Of a stretch of DNA of 64,000 nucleotides, positions 31,901 to 43,574 are shown one piece after another. Position numbers and translations under genes: made by a program. Source of the DNA: Kryptolebias marmoratus (taxonomy: Eukaryota; Chordata; Actinopteri; Cyprinodontiformes; Rivulidae); the NCBI RefSeq assembly GCF_001649575.2, contig NC_051431.1, positions 21,501,636 through 21,565,635 on the forward strand, in the 5' to 3' direction. The notes below the pieces were generated by a model, which saw only the letters and a list, made by a program, of their open reading frames with translations, did no database searches and was not told the DNA's origin. Position 1 is the first letter of the stretch, and each line of letters opens with the position of its first letter.

Positions 31901-32760
31901 TGGCTGCACGCCGCCTTTAGGTAAGGAGCATCGATGGACTCTCGCAGACAAGTACAGAAAACAGAATTTGTGTCACGAAGACCTCGCCATTGGGTGGACG
32001 GATGAGCGGACTGGGAGTAGAAGATAATTTTTTTTTTTTTTGTCTAAGGCCTGTGCTGCCTCTGCGCCGATTTTGCTCTTCTTCCCGCGTTGCCATGTGC
32101 AGCTCAGACAGGCTAAACCTTTCACATGGCACCCAGCCTTGCTTATCCTCTTACAGTCATCCTGGTGAGGCGTAAAGGTTTTAATTGGTTAACCACAGCC
32201 CTCGGAATATCGGCTCGGCTGTCATTAGTCAAGGAGCCAAAAGGCTGCGAGAGCGTCGGCAGTCGGTCGCCCGAGCTGGGGGCTGATGGTCGTCCACGCC
32301 GCTTTGCCGCTAACTGCTGTTAAAAGGAGCCCTCCCGTGCCCGTCCATTTGTTCAGGCAAGCCCGCAACACAACCCTCATCTTGTTCGTCTTCGGCAGTT
32401 AGAGGCTGCGCTTTTCACCGATTCTTCGGCGGTAAATACCCGATCTTGTCAGATGCGATCAAAAGCGCTTGATTTGAGCCGCATCGACCCTGATTGCAGA
32501 GCGGTGGGTGAAGCGGCTCTGTTCAGGGAAAAGGGAGGGCATGGCTCTGTTTTCTCTGCCCAAACTGCAGCCTCTGGACTCTTTTGCCGGCTCTCCGGAT
32601 GTGAGCGCGTCGATGCAGCCGTAGCACACAGCTGCATGTCCCCCCCCCTCCGGCATGAGATCTGGCCGACTCCATCGATTCTGGCTCCGTTCATATCATT
32701 AGCTTGTAGCATGTAATAAATCACACAATGGCGTTTGTTTCAGGCCTCCAACCTGCTGGG
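31900..32760. promoter_or_regulatory. Candidate conserved non-coding block
   Basis: Unique, balanced sequence with GGTTTTAATTGGTTAACC (a near-palindromic HNF1-like word at about 32177-32194), GGCTGTCATTAGTCAAGG and CpG-rich parts. Frames on both strands at 32449-32724 overlap each other and none has splice or domain support. Enhancer-like; untested. Confidence 0.3.
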
Positions 32761-33160
32761 TGACATAACTCAACTCTTCTCCTCGTCGCAAGCGTTACTC
32801 TGTCTACAGCTGTGCTTAGCGATGATGCAACACTGATCCGCTTGTAACCGAGCACAGCCTGCTGGCATCCGTTCAAGTCGTGTCGTTTCAGCTGATTTAG
32901 TGTCTATGCATGCAAGAGACAAAAGACACATACTGTATGCATGTGCCAGTGCACACATTTACAGAGACAGGCTCGTGAAAAACAGCTCACTTCAGCTCTC
33001 AGAGTAATTATCTTGCCGCCGAATGTTTCCGTGATTTCATAGCTACAATAATTGATCTTTTCCTTTCTTTCATTCCAGACACACTGGGTTTCTGTGAGTT
33101 CACATCTCCGCATTTCAGCGAACCTAAAGGAAGCATCCCAGATGAATTATAAAAAGAAAA
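32761..33160. other. Unannotated sequence
   Basis: Nothing recognised apart from an A-rich run at 33153-33172. Confidence 0.4.
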
Positions 33161-33174
33161 AAAAAAAAGAAGAA

Positions 33175-33850
33175 TTTCTCGAAGAAATACGTAAAGCTTG
33201 AAACGAGGATCTCACACGATCTGTTAGTGCTTGAAGCACGTGTTGGTGATGACACTCAGCTACTACCACACCAAATGTTGGCTCAATGTCTGTAAATTTG
33301 ACTGAGTTAAAGCAAGTCTTGTGTTTTCTAAGGTGGATTAGATGTAGCAGCCACCTTGACTTGGATTGACTCCAAAAATTAACTAGGTTTAGATATATAT
33401 CCAATGATTATCTTTTTAGAGTTTCATTACAATATATCCAGTGGTTCATGAGATATTTTGCTAACAGACAGACATGATTAACTACAACCCTTACTGCCAG
33501 AGCTTTAAACAAAGTTCCCACATAGTCAGCTAGAGCTCAGAGTATGTGTTGCGAAGGACTCTCAGCTACTACCACAACAAATCTTATCCCAATATTTCTA
33601 AAGCTGACAAAGTTTTAGCTATTTTTTTGTTCACTAAGATCTATTATCTGTGGCAGTTATCTTGAATTAAGTTGACTCCAAAAGTTGATGAGTTGTAGAT
33701 GTCCATCCAGTTGTTACTTTCTGAGCGTTTCACTAAAATTCATCCACTGCTTTATGAGAAATTTTGGTAACAGACAAACACACGCACACACACATGCATG
33801 CAAACCAACGGACACATCCGAAAACATAACCTCTTTGGGGGAGGTAACAA
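33175..33850 (-). repeat. Dispersed palindrome-capped repeat, copy E
   Basis: Two reversed units (AGATATTTTGCTAACAGACA at 33451 and ATTTTGGTAACAGACA at 33761, about 306 bp apart) with CAGCTACTACCACACCAAAT and CCAATGATTATC words. The right edge, CATAACCTCTTTGGGGGAGGTAAC (33824-33847, quoted as landmark words CATAACCTC and GAGGTAAC), is the inverse of the ACCTCC-CCAA-GAGGTTATG start also seen at 19255 and so marks the opposite terminus. Confidence 0.8.
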
Positions 33851-35074
33851 TGACGTGACAACTGGATTCTCCCTCAGGCCAAACATCAGTTTCTGCGTTG
33901 CACGGACGGTAACTTTAATCTCCGCGCAGTCGACATGCGACCCCATCACAGAGAAGCACCACAAACAGTCATTACGCTATCTCAGCTAATGAGACAGCAC
34001 TTATTAAAAGTCTCCACTCAGCAGCCAGTTTACAGTAAAACCTGGCATTCCTCCTGTTCTTCCTGTGAACCACAGACATAAAAAAGACATTGTAACAGGT
34101 CTCCCACGGGGGAAGACGCGATCAAATTGCTGATTCTTCTGTTCGACTGAGATTATTTCAAACTGCACTTAGTTTGGAAGGAGACAATATAATTGGTCCC
34201 TCAGTGCTCTGTTTCACAGATCTATTAAAAATAAAACTATACTGAATACGCAAACACTACCTGCCTTGGAGAAAAGGCTATTTCTGAACCGAACGATGGA
34301 GCGGGTGATCTGATTGTTTTGTGCTTCAGTGTGACAGCAAACCTCCACTAGGTTAGTGTTGGAGACAGAGACAGTATTGTGGCTAAATTCACCGCGGGTT
34401 TTTTAGTCGAAACTGGGAATGTTTTCTCACTGATCACTTCGTTTCCGATCTTTACTGTCTAGTTGCAGCAGTACGGCCGTCGTACTGCAGACAGCTGGTG
34501 TGACAAAAACATGAGCAGTTCAGTATCTAACCACCGGACAGCAGCTGCTCAGCAGTGATCAGCGGGCGTACAGTAAGGGCTAAGTTTTTGGTTGTTCATT
34601 AAAAAAACAAAACAAAAAAAAAAACAACTTGACAAGGTTTTTTTTTTTCTTTTACTGTAATGTAGAGCTACTGAGGCATCAAGCACAAAATGGCATTGAT
34701 TAAAAAAAAATTAACGTACTTGTGGGCCATAATCTGAAAGCTTGTGCTTTAAAATAAAAACAAAATATTACGTCAAATTGAGACTCAGAATTCTTATTTT
34801 TAAATGACTTGGATCCTTATTGGGGACTAAAAGAAAAAAAAAACCCTGCTAGCCAGTCAAATTCATTGACATAAATAAAGATGAACAAAGTGACTCCCTT
34901 AACTTCCACTGGTCTAAATTAAAACCAAGATGACAATTTTTGGGGTCTGCCGTGTTGGATTTGTTGTGGCCGGGCAAGTCCCACCTTCCCACCCTGCCAG
35001 CTGTCAGACTGTCAATCACAGAGTGGCGTGACACCAGCTAAAAGCTTCAAATAACTAATTAAAACTAAACGTGT
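33851..35074. other. Unannotated sequence
   Basis: No recognisable gene. Several A-rich runs lie between 34600 and 34840. Confidence 0.4.
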
Positions 35075-35079
35075 TTTAA

Positions 35080-35140
35080 AAAACACCCAGCAGCGAGGTA
35101 AGAACTACTTGAATCAACAAAAATCAACATCTTAAAAAAA
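35080..35140 (+). repeat. Short dispersed repeat, copy 1 of a pair
   Basis: CAGCAGCGAGGTAAGAACTA followed by CTTGAATCAACAAAAATCAAC matches CAGCAACGAGGTAAGACCTA and CCTGAATCAACAAAAGTAAAC at 36785-36830. The extent of homology beyond about 60 bp is unclear. Confidence 0.5.
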
Positions 35141-35171
35141 TGATCTGAGCGTATTTTTGGATTGTAGCCAA

Positions 35172-35185
35172 CCACTAGGGGGCGC
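35172..35185 (+). promoter_or_regulatory. CTCF core-motif match 2
   Basis: CCACTAGGGGGCGC is an exact fit to the vertebrate CTCF core consensus CCASYAGRKGGCRS. This is the best transcription-factor site seen in the window. Binding is inferred only. Confidence 0.5.
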
Positions 35186-36039
35186 TTGCCCTTTGTAGCT
35201 TCGACTTCCAGCTTCCAGTCCTGTTTCTAGTCATATGTCAACGCTCAAATCTCAGATTAATACCAGCTGTCAAACAGTCTCTTATCTTATAATCTTTGAT
35301 TAAAACGTATATACGTATTAGCAGCCAAATAACACTGCATACGATTGCTTTTTCAGGTTCTCTTTAGCCAATGCTCAGCCAATTTCAGCGGTAATTTTAG
35401 TCAGACGGACTTCTATAGGACATAAAATGAACATGATGAGCGTTTCGCGCTAAATCCACAAGTTATTGCTCAATTTTTCCTCTCCTATAAGTGTTCAAAA
35501 TCCCATCTGTGGTCAGATGGTATGGACAGGCTGAGCTGTTGCAGCCTCAGGCGAGACATGCAGCAGCCGTCAGGACGGCATACAGTAGCTGCAGCAGCTG
35601 CGTTTGAAGTGATCCACTTCTCGTGTCGGGAAAAGGCTGTAGGCAGACCTGTTTTAAATGCGCGAGAAGTACAAAACAGACTAGAGGAAAAGTAACAATA
35701 ACCCCCACCAAAACTCATGACAATAATGGGGATCATATGACCTACTTCTGGTCCAGCTTTCTGAAAATCCTTTTTTTTTCTCCTATTGAAACACTTATGA
35801 AATAATTTTGAGCATGAACAGTCTAAGCTCTTTATTTTCTATCTGTATTTTAGAGTTTGTTCTCTGTAATTAATTCCTGTAGCCGAGATGCTTAGCAAAT
35901 TAATGCCGCTGCAAAGAAGGTCAGACTTGCAGCTCACTGCTCTTATTAAACTATTAATTAAAGTCCAACGCAGAAAGGCGTTAAATAAGCAAAATTGACG
36001 CTTCTGCAGGTCACCTTGCTCTTTAAAGCTTCTGACTTT

Positions 36040-36530
36040 AAATTGATTGTAAATATATATATTTAAAAAAAATAATAATGCAGAATATCCGACAGCCACA
36101 CATAGCAAAGGTGCCGAAGGGAAGATCCATGTAAATATATTTACACATTTCCCAGACTTGTTCACTTTCATCTTCTAATGCATTAATGATAGTTTTTGCG
36201 ATATTTAATGGGGCCAAAAGGGACACTTTGTGGTTCAGAGATGCAGCGCGATGAGTAAGCCGTAATTGGCACCTACAGCCTGCAAAATGCCACGGAGAAG
36301 AACAAAAATCAACAAGCTTGAGTGAAGTGGCGTGTCATTTCTTTTTACCCCTCAGCAGGCTGCGTGACACCAGCCACATTGTTTGCATATAGAATCTTTT
36401 TCCTCGCTTGTTTGCAATTCAATGTCTAATTTCTGCATTTCGCAGACGTTAGATCAGTTGGGGTCCCGGAGTGACCTAATTTAACCCCACCATGCAATGC
36501 AAACAAGATTCTCCTACGGTCCCATTTCCC
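36040..36530. promoter_or_regulatory. Candidate conserved non-coding block
   Basis: Unique sequence with TCTAATGCATTAATGATAG, GATATTTAATGGGGCC, AAGCCGTAATTGGCACC, TTTGCATATAGAATC and CCATGCAATGCAAACAAG words, resembling homeodomain and octamer-type sites, without coding support. This is one of the more convincing enhancer-like stretches by eye. Confidence 0.35.
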
Positions 36531-37540
36531 TCTTAATTTGGTTTTACTTTATGGTTGCTGTGTTGGTATAGTTGGTTTGGAAAAACCACGCAACAAGGAA
36601 CTACTTGTTTGCTTTCGCACCACCGGGGGGAACGCTAAGACTGAAACGGTTTACTATGGCTGCATCATCAGCATATAAGGAAATACTAGTCCAAATGTCA
36701 CAATTATGGTGTCACATGACTTTTCTTTAAATATGAAATATGAAATTACAGCTGAACATGTTATAAAAAATTGATGTTCGAAAATACAGCAACGAGGTAA
36801 GACCTACCTGAATCAACAAAAGTAAACGTGAAAAGAATTACGGGAGATTGTCCTGTACCCACTCTGGCTTCAACTTTCTGGTTCCCATCCAATATTTCCT
36901 TATATGTTCGTAGACTACATCCTTTAAGCACATGCCATTCACCATCATAAACAACAACAATCGAAGACGCCATTGTTGGATCTCAGTTCTGTGGGTCTTT
37001 GGTGCTACAGACATTCAGATGGAGTTACAGGAGGCGAGACTCATAGGTCGGATCGGTCTGCTTTTTGCTGCACGTGTTTAAGGAAGAACACAAAATAGAA
37101 GACAATGGCCACAGTTTGGTAGCTTCTGTTTCAGTAATGCATAGGCTAATTTGGAACAGCATTCAGTTTGCTCAGCCAATCAATGTAAATTTATGTACAA
37201 ACCAATCACACCTCCTTACATCACCTGAGAGGGACTATTAAGCTAAGGAAGCGCCTACTCTGAAGCAGTAGCTAAAAAAAGACTTAATATAGATGGCAGT
37301 GCAAAAACAACAACAACAACAATAAAAGGCAAACTACCTCAAATGGTTATAAGAACTGTAAGACGGTCCTCTGCAGTCTGATATTGTTGACTTTATTTTT
37401 AATTAAGAAAACAAAAAACAGATGGTCTTCTATGCGCGAAATCCTGTTTTTGTGTAAGAAAGATCTTTAACACGTTCAAAATTGGTAGTCAAAAAATCTT
37501 GTTCCTTAAACACTGATTTTAATTAGTAAGTGAATTTGGT
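36531..37540. other. Unannotated sequence with second copy of a short repeat
   Basis: 36785-36830 matches 35087-35130 as described there. The rest is unassigned, with an (AAC)n-like run at 37303-37322. Confidence 0.4.
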
Positions 37541-38020
37541 TTCAGATGGAAAAAAAAAACAAAACAGAAACGGTGCACTGATTCAGGCGTTTTCTTTTTT
37601 TTCTTATTTTGTCATATTTACATGTTTGCAGAAGTGCAGCTTATGGCACCGCTGCTGGACTGGGACGCAGAATGTTTACAGCCGCAAACACTCACAGTTT
37701 ATTATTAGAGCTTTAAAGCATGAACTGGAGTGGAAAGAAATCGAACTATGAATAGTGCATTTTTACCCCCTCGTCTCCTGGTTGTACCCGTGGCTGCGTG
37801 TGCCTGAAGTTCTACCTGGAGTACAGATCGTCTTTACACCCATTTTAATGGAATTACAGAGCACTCTGTCCAGCCCTTTTTATAAAAAAAAAAACAACTG
37901 CTGGCTTTCAGCTTGCTGCAATAAACAGCAGACCTTTCAAGAGGGAACAGGCAGACCCCTTTCTATGACCCCCCTGCCCCCCCCCCTCCAGCTCACCAAC
38001 GACAAGCAGCCAATCTCAGC
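37541..38020. other. Unannotated sequence
   Basis: Nothing recognised; a C-rich run lies at 37968-37989. Confidence 0.4.
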
Positions 38021-38948
38021 GTTCCCGTAGAGCCTAGAGACATGATTTATGTCCAACAAAACACCCTGTTTATTAATAACACCGGAGATTAAGATCGGCA
38101 GAAAATGAGATTGCTTGTGTTGACGAATCCACAGGCCTGGCAGCGCCATTAGCGCTAACAATGGATCCTCGAAACACATCAAGGCTCTGCTTCCTAATGA
38201 GCGAGTCGTTGTCCGTAGATTGCATAACATGTAAGCATTCACACGTCACAAAAAACAGGAAGGGATCAGAAGCAACGAGGGTGAGACGCCATGATGCTAA
38301 TAGCCCTTCAGAAAGGATCACAGATCCACCAACAGGGGCTCGAACCACTTGAAAACCAATATTTTAATGAGAGAAATATGAAAATGCCCAAAGCCAACCT
38401 GCAGAAGGATGCAGGTGGGCATGTGATGTTGCTCTAATAATACTCCAGAGGATAATTGGAATTATTTTTAGGTGTCGTTTAGAATTTTGTCTGTAAACTT
38501 TAACAAAATATAAACCATAAATGCCAATGTCATTGTTTACAGTTTGCATACACCATCTTGCAGCTCGAGAGAATTACAGCATTTGAAATAATAGTTTCTT
38601 TGATGAAGGTTTTATTTTGACTTTATTAACTCGCTGATTTATGTTACGAGCAGACGAAATGAATCGAACTCCGGTTGTTGCTTGATAAGGCTCTTAAATG
38701 TGCACGTGTTTATCGAACAGGGCTGCATATTGATGCTCTCCTTCCTCTGGCTGGGAATGAAATAATCTGCGAGCCTCTTTGCGAGGTGAGCCATTCCCCT
38801 TGCCGAGGTGGACAGGCACTTATTCTCCTCGTTCAAACTCTGGATTTGGGACAGAAAGCCTCTTGGATTTTTCTCAAAAGGGTAATAGACGGAGGGCTGT
38901 TTGTGTCTCAAACCAGGGACACCTTCGGTTGCACCGGCCGTCGTCAGT
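38020..38948. promoter_or_regulatory. Candidate conserved non-coding block, split by a hAT MITE
   Basis: Unique balanced sequence (GTTTATTAATAACACCGG, CGCCATTAGCGCTAACAATGG, GGAATGAAATAATCTGCGAG words) that continues after the MITE at 39536. Enhancer-like by composition. Confidence 0.3.
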
Positions 38949-38956
38949 GCCTAACC

Positions 38957-39527
38957 CAGGGGTGTCAAACCCAGTGACGCAAGGGAAAATTTTGCGTCAC
39001 TGGGTTTTAAAAATTAAAAATTTGGTCCTAAGGGCCAATCACAATCAATATTTATTGAAAATTGCATAAATTAACCTTGGTTTTAGATGTATTATGTCAA
39101 ATCATTCATATATAAATATCAATGATCTTTTCCCAGTTACAGATTATACAGAATTTAGAGCAAACATACATTCATGAACACAGACAAATAGATCAAACTT
39201 CAAAAAGCACATCATTAGCATAAATTTCTTACGCCTCACTCAGCTTTTCAATTAGTTTTTTAACATTAAAACAGATTTTTAAAAAGGCCATCAGTAAAAA
39301 CCTGATCATACAGAAATTAAAATTATATATCGATGGCTTCTAAGTCACTGTCAAGAGAAAACTTCACTAATTAAACTCAGTTTTTTTAAGCTAAATAAGA
39401 ATCAGAGACTGGATCTGTCCCAGACTGGAGGGCCGGACCTGATGAAATCTAAACGTTATCTTGGGGGCCAGATGAAATGTTACAGAGGGCCGGATCTGGC
39501 CCATGGGCCTTGAGTTTGACACGTGTG
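38957..39527 (+). mobile_element. hAT-type MITE with 8-bp target duplication
   Basis: It is flanked by a perfect 8-bp direct repeat GCCTAACC (38949-38956 and 39528-39535), the hAT target-site length. The termini are CAGGGGTGTCAAACCCA at the left and, reversed from the right end, CACACGTGTCAAACTCA, which agree at 13 of 17 positions. The right part carries GAGGGCCGGATCTGGCCC and GGGCCTTGAGTTTGACAC, typical of this abundant vertebrate hAT MITE group. About 571 bp, no transposase, so it depended on another element's enzyme. A perfect hairpin lies just inside the left end and is listed separately. Confidence 0.9.
38967..39007. repeat. Perfect 16-bp inverted repeat inside the MITE end
   Basis: AAACCCAGTGACGCAA (38967-38982) and its exact complement TTGCGTCACTGGGTTT (38992-39007) are separated by 9 nt. 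This hairpin starts within the terminal inverted repeat. Confidence 0.95.
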
Positions 39528-39535
39528 GCCTAACC

Positions 39536-40430
39536 TGTCAGTGACTGCAGCAGCTGACACCTGGAAGGAAGTGGATACTTAGAGGAGAGACAAAGACTAA
39601 AAATCTTTGAAAAGCTCCACCATTATTACCATTCTTACGTAGCTGCTGCTGTTCATTTTCACCATAGAATCATAAAAGGTGCCAATGCTTAAGCGCTGAG
39701 GCGTTCTGTGTTACTGTCAGTTTTCACGCGCTGCAGGTTTGAGTAAAAATGTGCCAATTATTTATAAAACCAAGCACCTTAATTGGGAATAGTACGCTTT
39801 GACTTTTAAAAGCTTGACTCTATATAACTTAGACAAAATTAGCAAAGAAGTGCAAGAAATTTTTTCCCATAGACAGCAATAGGATTTTGGAGAAACCGGT
39901 GAGAAAGCGCCTCTTTGGAGCGATATAAGTCAGGCATTCATCACATCAGAAACATAATTCAAGGGTTAAACAGGTCAGGAAAAGTTAGACTTTAGATAAC
40001 TAAACTGGCATTTTTGATAGCTTTAACTTTTTTTTTTTACTCAATCACAATTGAAGGTTGGTGAGATTTTCTCATAAAATGTTTAACTATGTTTAAAATT
40101 TTCATTGTTTTTGGCACATATATATATATATATCAAAATGCAGGCATTCTTTATAATTTTCCTGTGTTTTTCTCACTGCTGTAGGATTTGTAGTTGTTTT
40201 TTTTTTCCTCTCAAATCCCCACAGAGTGCAGGGAGTGGACACCAAAGCTTCCATTGACTTCAATTATATTATAGCTTAAACTATTTGCTTCAAAAACTGA
40301 AAGTAATTGTCTTTTTTTTTCTAAACACGTCAGAAACACAAAATTTTCACGTGTGACCACCAAGGCTTTCGGCTGCGCCTGACGGTAAACAAAATTTTTA
40401 GATACAGTTTGTAGATTTCACAGAGCGCAG
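39536..40430. other. Unannotated AT-rich sequence
   Basis: The first 40 bp continue the block interrupted by the MITE. Beyond that no element is recognised. Short (AT)n at 40119-40132. Confidence 0.4.
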
Positions 40431-40436
40431 GTGTGT

Positions 40437-40452
40437 GGTTACCATGGTGACC
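40437..40452. promoter_or_regulatory. RFX X-box-like palindrome
   Basis: GGTTACCATGGTGACC is a near-perfect inverted repeat matching the RFX X-box pattern. It lies in otherwise unassigned sequence. Confidence 0.4.
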
Positions 40453-42130
40453 CTTATGAGCCACAGGCAGTAGCTTTAACATTTATTTGTTTTTATCTTG
40501 GTTCACTTTACACTCATTTTACAGTTCATGCATCAAAGTATAGGCTATTTTTCTTAGCTTATATTGGGCAGTAGTATTGGTACCCTTCAGATTTTCATCA
40601 GAAACATTTCTGCACTGATTTTACCAATGCGCCCACAGTGTCCGCCGCTCCTGTCAGGTCACATCATCATCCTTTTGTTAGGGTGACAGTAAGAGAAAAC
40701 CCTCTGTCATCTGATCACAGACAACTACTGGTGGGCCAGATGTGCTTTGTTCTAAACCGGTCCTCAATCCAAAAGTCAACCAGAAGTCCAGAGTATATAT
40801 GCTGTATATATTTGAATTCTCTTGTCGTGACAGCCGTGCTAGTTGTCGTCTTCAAAATGAATTACTGTAAAGGCTAGAAAAGCTGCACTGCCTAAAAATG
40901 AATTACTGTAAATGTGGGTAAAGGCTGTGCTGTGTAAAGGGGTCCGTCATCTGGGGACCCTTTTACCAAACTATAACTTCAGACTTGGCTAAAAGCAACA
41001 ACTTCTCCCTCAGGGCTGAAGACACAAGTGGTTCCATCTACGGCCACAGTGATTGTAGGTCAAACTCATTTTGCTGCGTCGGGACAATCTGATGCTCTTT
41101 ATTTTTTTACAATGTGTAAGACTGGGAAGAAAAAAAAAACAGAAGACAGTGGAGACAGAGGGGAGAGGAGGCAGCTGCTTACCACTCTGTACTGTTTGCG
41201 AGGCAGAACGTGGTTTGACAGCGGGGGGGGGCTGAAGTTCGGGGGGGTCTGGGTTAGTCGCTCTGCTTAGTGTTTGTGCCTGCAGACAGTGTGGGTCTGT
41301 GTCATCCGCATGTGACTACACGTACTGTACGCCTCCGGTAGCATCTCTGCTCCGTCTCCTAATCTTCAGCGGGCCTGATGAATGTGAACAAACACAACGG
41401 ATTCCCACACTGCCAGCTGTCTCTAATACCCTCCTCTTTCATAGCACAGCAGTGCTGCCCCTGGGGACCATGGGTGAACACAAATACCCATAATGAGATT
41501 ATAAAAAATAAATTATAAAAGAAAAGAAAAAAAAATTCATTAAAAAAAAAAAAGAAAACTTATTCAAATCCTCCCAGCACTGGAAACTGAGCCGACATTA
41601 CAGGCCTTAGCAGTAAAACAACAAATTCTACTGTTTTATGGAGCAGCAAATGCAAACCAGACGATATCAGCAGAACCAGTCATTTGCTAAGATATTACAG
41701 GTTTGAAAATGCTTTCTTAGGAATAAATGTGACAATTCTGACTAGAACAACAGCGCATTTGTCCCTGAACTAAAGCACAAAACGCTTCCATTTGACAATG
41801 ATGATGTATAATTGAGGTAGGCATCTACTGACTCAGTTTACAGCTAAGGAGCATGTCAGCATCAATAAAGATAACAACCAAACCCGAGGCTTTTTGCTCC
41901 CGGCTCTAAGGGCACTCTGTGTTTTATTATTTGACTATTTCCTTTTAGATTTCACAATATGACATCAAGAAGCGATCGTAAATAGTTTTTTCCTCGGTCT
42001 TGTACGTCTTTATCTCGCTCATTTAAAAAGTGGATGAAGACCCAGTCCGTTGCAACAAATGTCACAGTATGCTCGCTACGAGCACGATGGCCGTAAGACT
42101 GCGTTTTAAAAAACCTCATTTTACAATCCC
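40453..42130. other. Unannotated sequence
   Basis: No recognised gene or transposon. G-run at 41222-41231 and A-rich tracts at 41505-41560. Confidence 0.4.
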
Positions 42131-42780
42131 CACCTTTCAAAGCACATTTAAGTGAGCGGTGGTGCCCCGTGCGGCGGTTTCATTCGGCTCTCCCTGAAAC
42201 TGCCCAAACAAGTGGAGATAAATCCAGCAGACCCGGCGGTTTGTGGGAGTTGAGCATCTAATTAGCCGGTGCTGCCGGTCACTCGGAGCCGCTGTGATGT
42301 TCCTCGGGCAAACAACAGTTGTCCCCAGAGGGAGGAGCGCTGCTGGAGAGACGGCAGAGGGCCTCTGCCAGCAAGAGTCTGTGGAGCACAGTTTATTCTA
42401 ATTCCTCTGCAGGACATTAATGAGCCACAATAGTGGCTGTTTTAATGGGCAGCCAGACAGCTTTTAAGTGCCCCGTGGAGTGTAATCCAGTGAGGTAGAG
42501 CAGCACTGCTGCATGCCCTAATGATTCTTCTGACTTGTCATTTTGCTTTAATTTTGTCTGAGCCATTCGATACAGAGGACACGGGCCCAGTCCTCTGGCA
42601 CTGCCACCATTGAACAGACACATCTGTCAATTAAACCCATGTCTACGAAATATGTGGCATTATTGGTACAACTTCTATTCCCATGCAGATCTGGCTTTCT
42701 TGTTAATTTTGCTTCGACTCGTCTACAAAGAATATGAATAATAATTAGGACTCGGGGTGTAATAAAATGCATAAGTCACT
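42130..42780. promoter_or_regulatory. Candidate conserved non-coding block
   Basis: Unique, balanced sequence with TTTATTCTAATTCCTCTGC, GGACATTAATGAGCCAC, CCCTAATGATTCTTCTGAC, CTGTCAATTAAACCC, CTTGTTAATTTTGC and GAATAATAATTAGGAC words, giving many ATTA cores in about 500 bp. No frame is supported. By eye this is the strongest enhancer-like block. Confidence 0.38.
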
Positions 42781-43574
42781 GTTTTGCGGTTACAGATTGG
42801 TGCAACATGAAAAAAAAGAAACAAATGCCAAATGCTAGACTTCGTTTATTCCACTTATTATAAACTAAAAACACTTCCCTCAAAAACAGAGGCCGAAAAA
42901 CAAAGCACCACTGCTTGCACAGTCAGGTAGAATCTTTTAATTGGTAATTAAATTTCTCAGCTGGTAATTAAAAAATTAAAAAAAACTCCTATTGTTCTGT
43001 CTTTAATTTGAACTGTGAATAATGTTCGTCTGATGGCTGGTTGTTGTATTGGTGTGATGTGTGTGTGTACACTTTGCAAAAGAAGGCTTGAATATTAAAG
43101 ATGCCTGCATGGAGGCGGAGGTGGGCAGCTCCCTGCCAACTGACAGCTTCCCAACAATCCTAAATGCAGTTTGAACAATTTGGTGGCGTCTTCTCTCTGT
43201 TTCCCTATCACTGCTGAGTAGATTGGGCTGAAAGAATAGTTACCACCTTCAAGCCAAGTAATGGGAGCTAACTAACCAGAAGTGTCTTTACTGCGGTTAA
43301 AAGACGTCAAAGCTAGGGAAGGTTGCACTTTGGTGGAATGTTAGTAGCTTCCTCTACTTCTTTTCTGTCATGGCAAATAGCAAAAAAAGTTAAACAATAC
43401 AATGTGTGCTCTTTTCTCGATGAAGGTGGTGATCACCTGTGACTAACGTATTCTCCGTCTGGTTCCTGTTCTGGTATCTGTTCCTGACATCTGGTTCAGC
43501 ATGAAGTACGTGTCCTGTTACACCCCTAATCACAACGCAACAGTTGTTTACCAGGTGGCCACAACTGGAGGATT
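42781..43574. other. Unannotated AT-rich sequence
   Basis: Nothing recognised. Confidence 0.4.
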
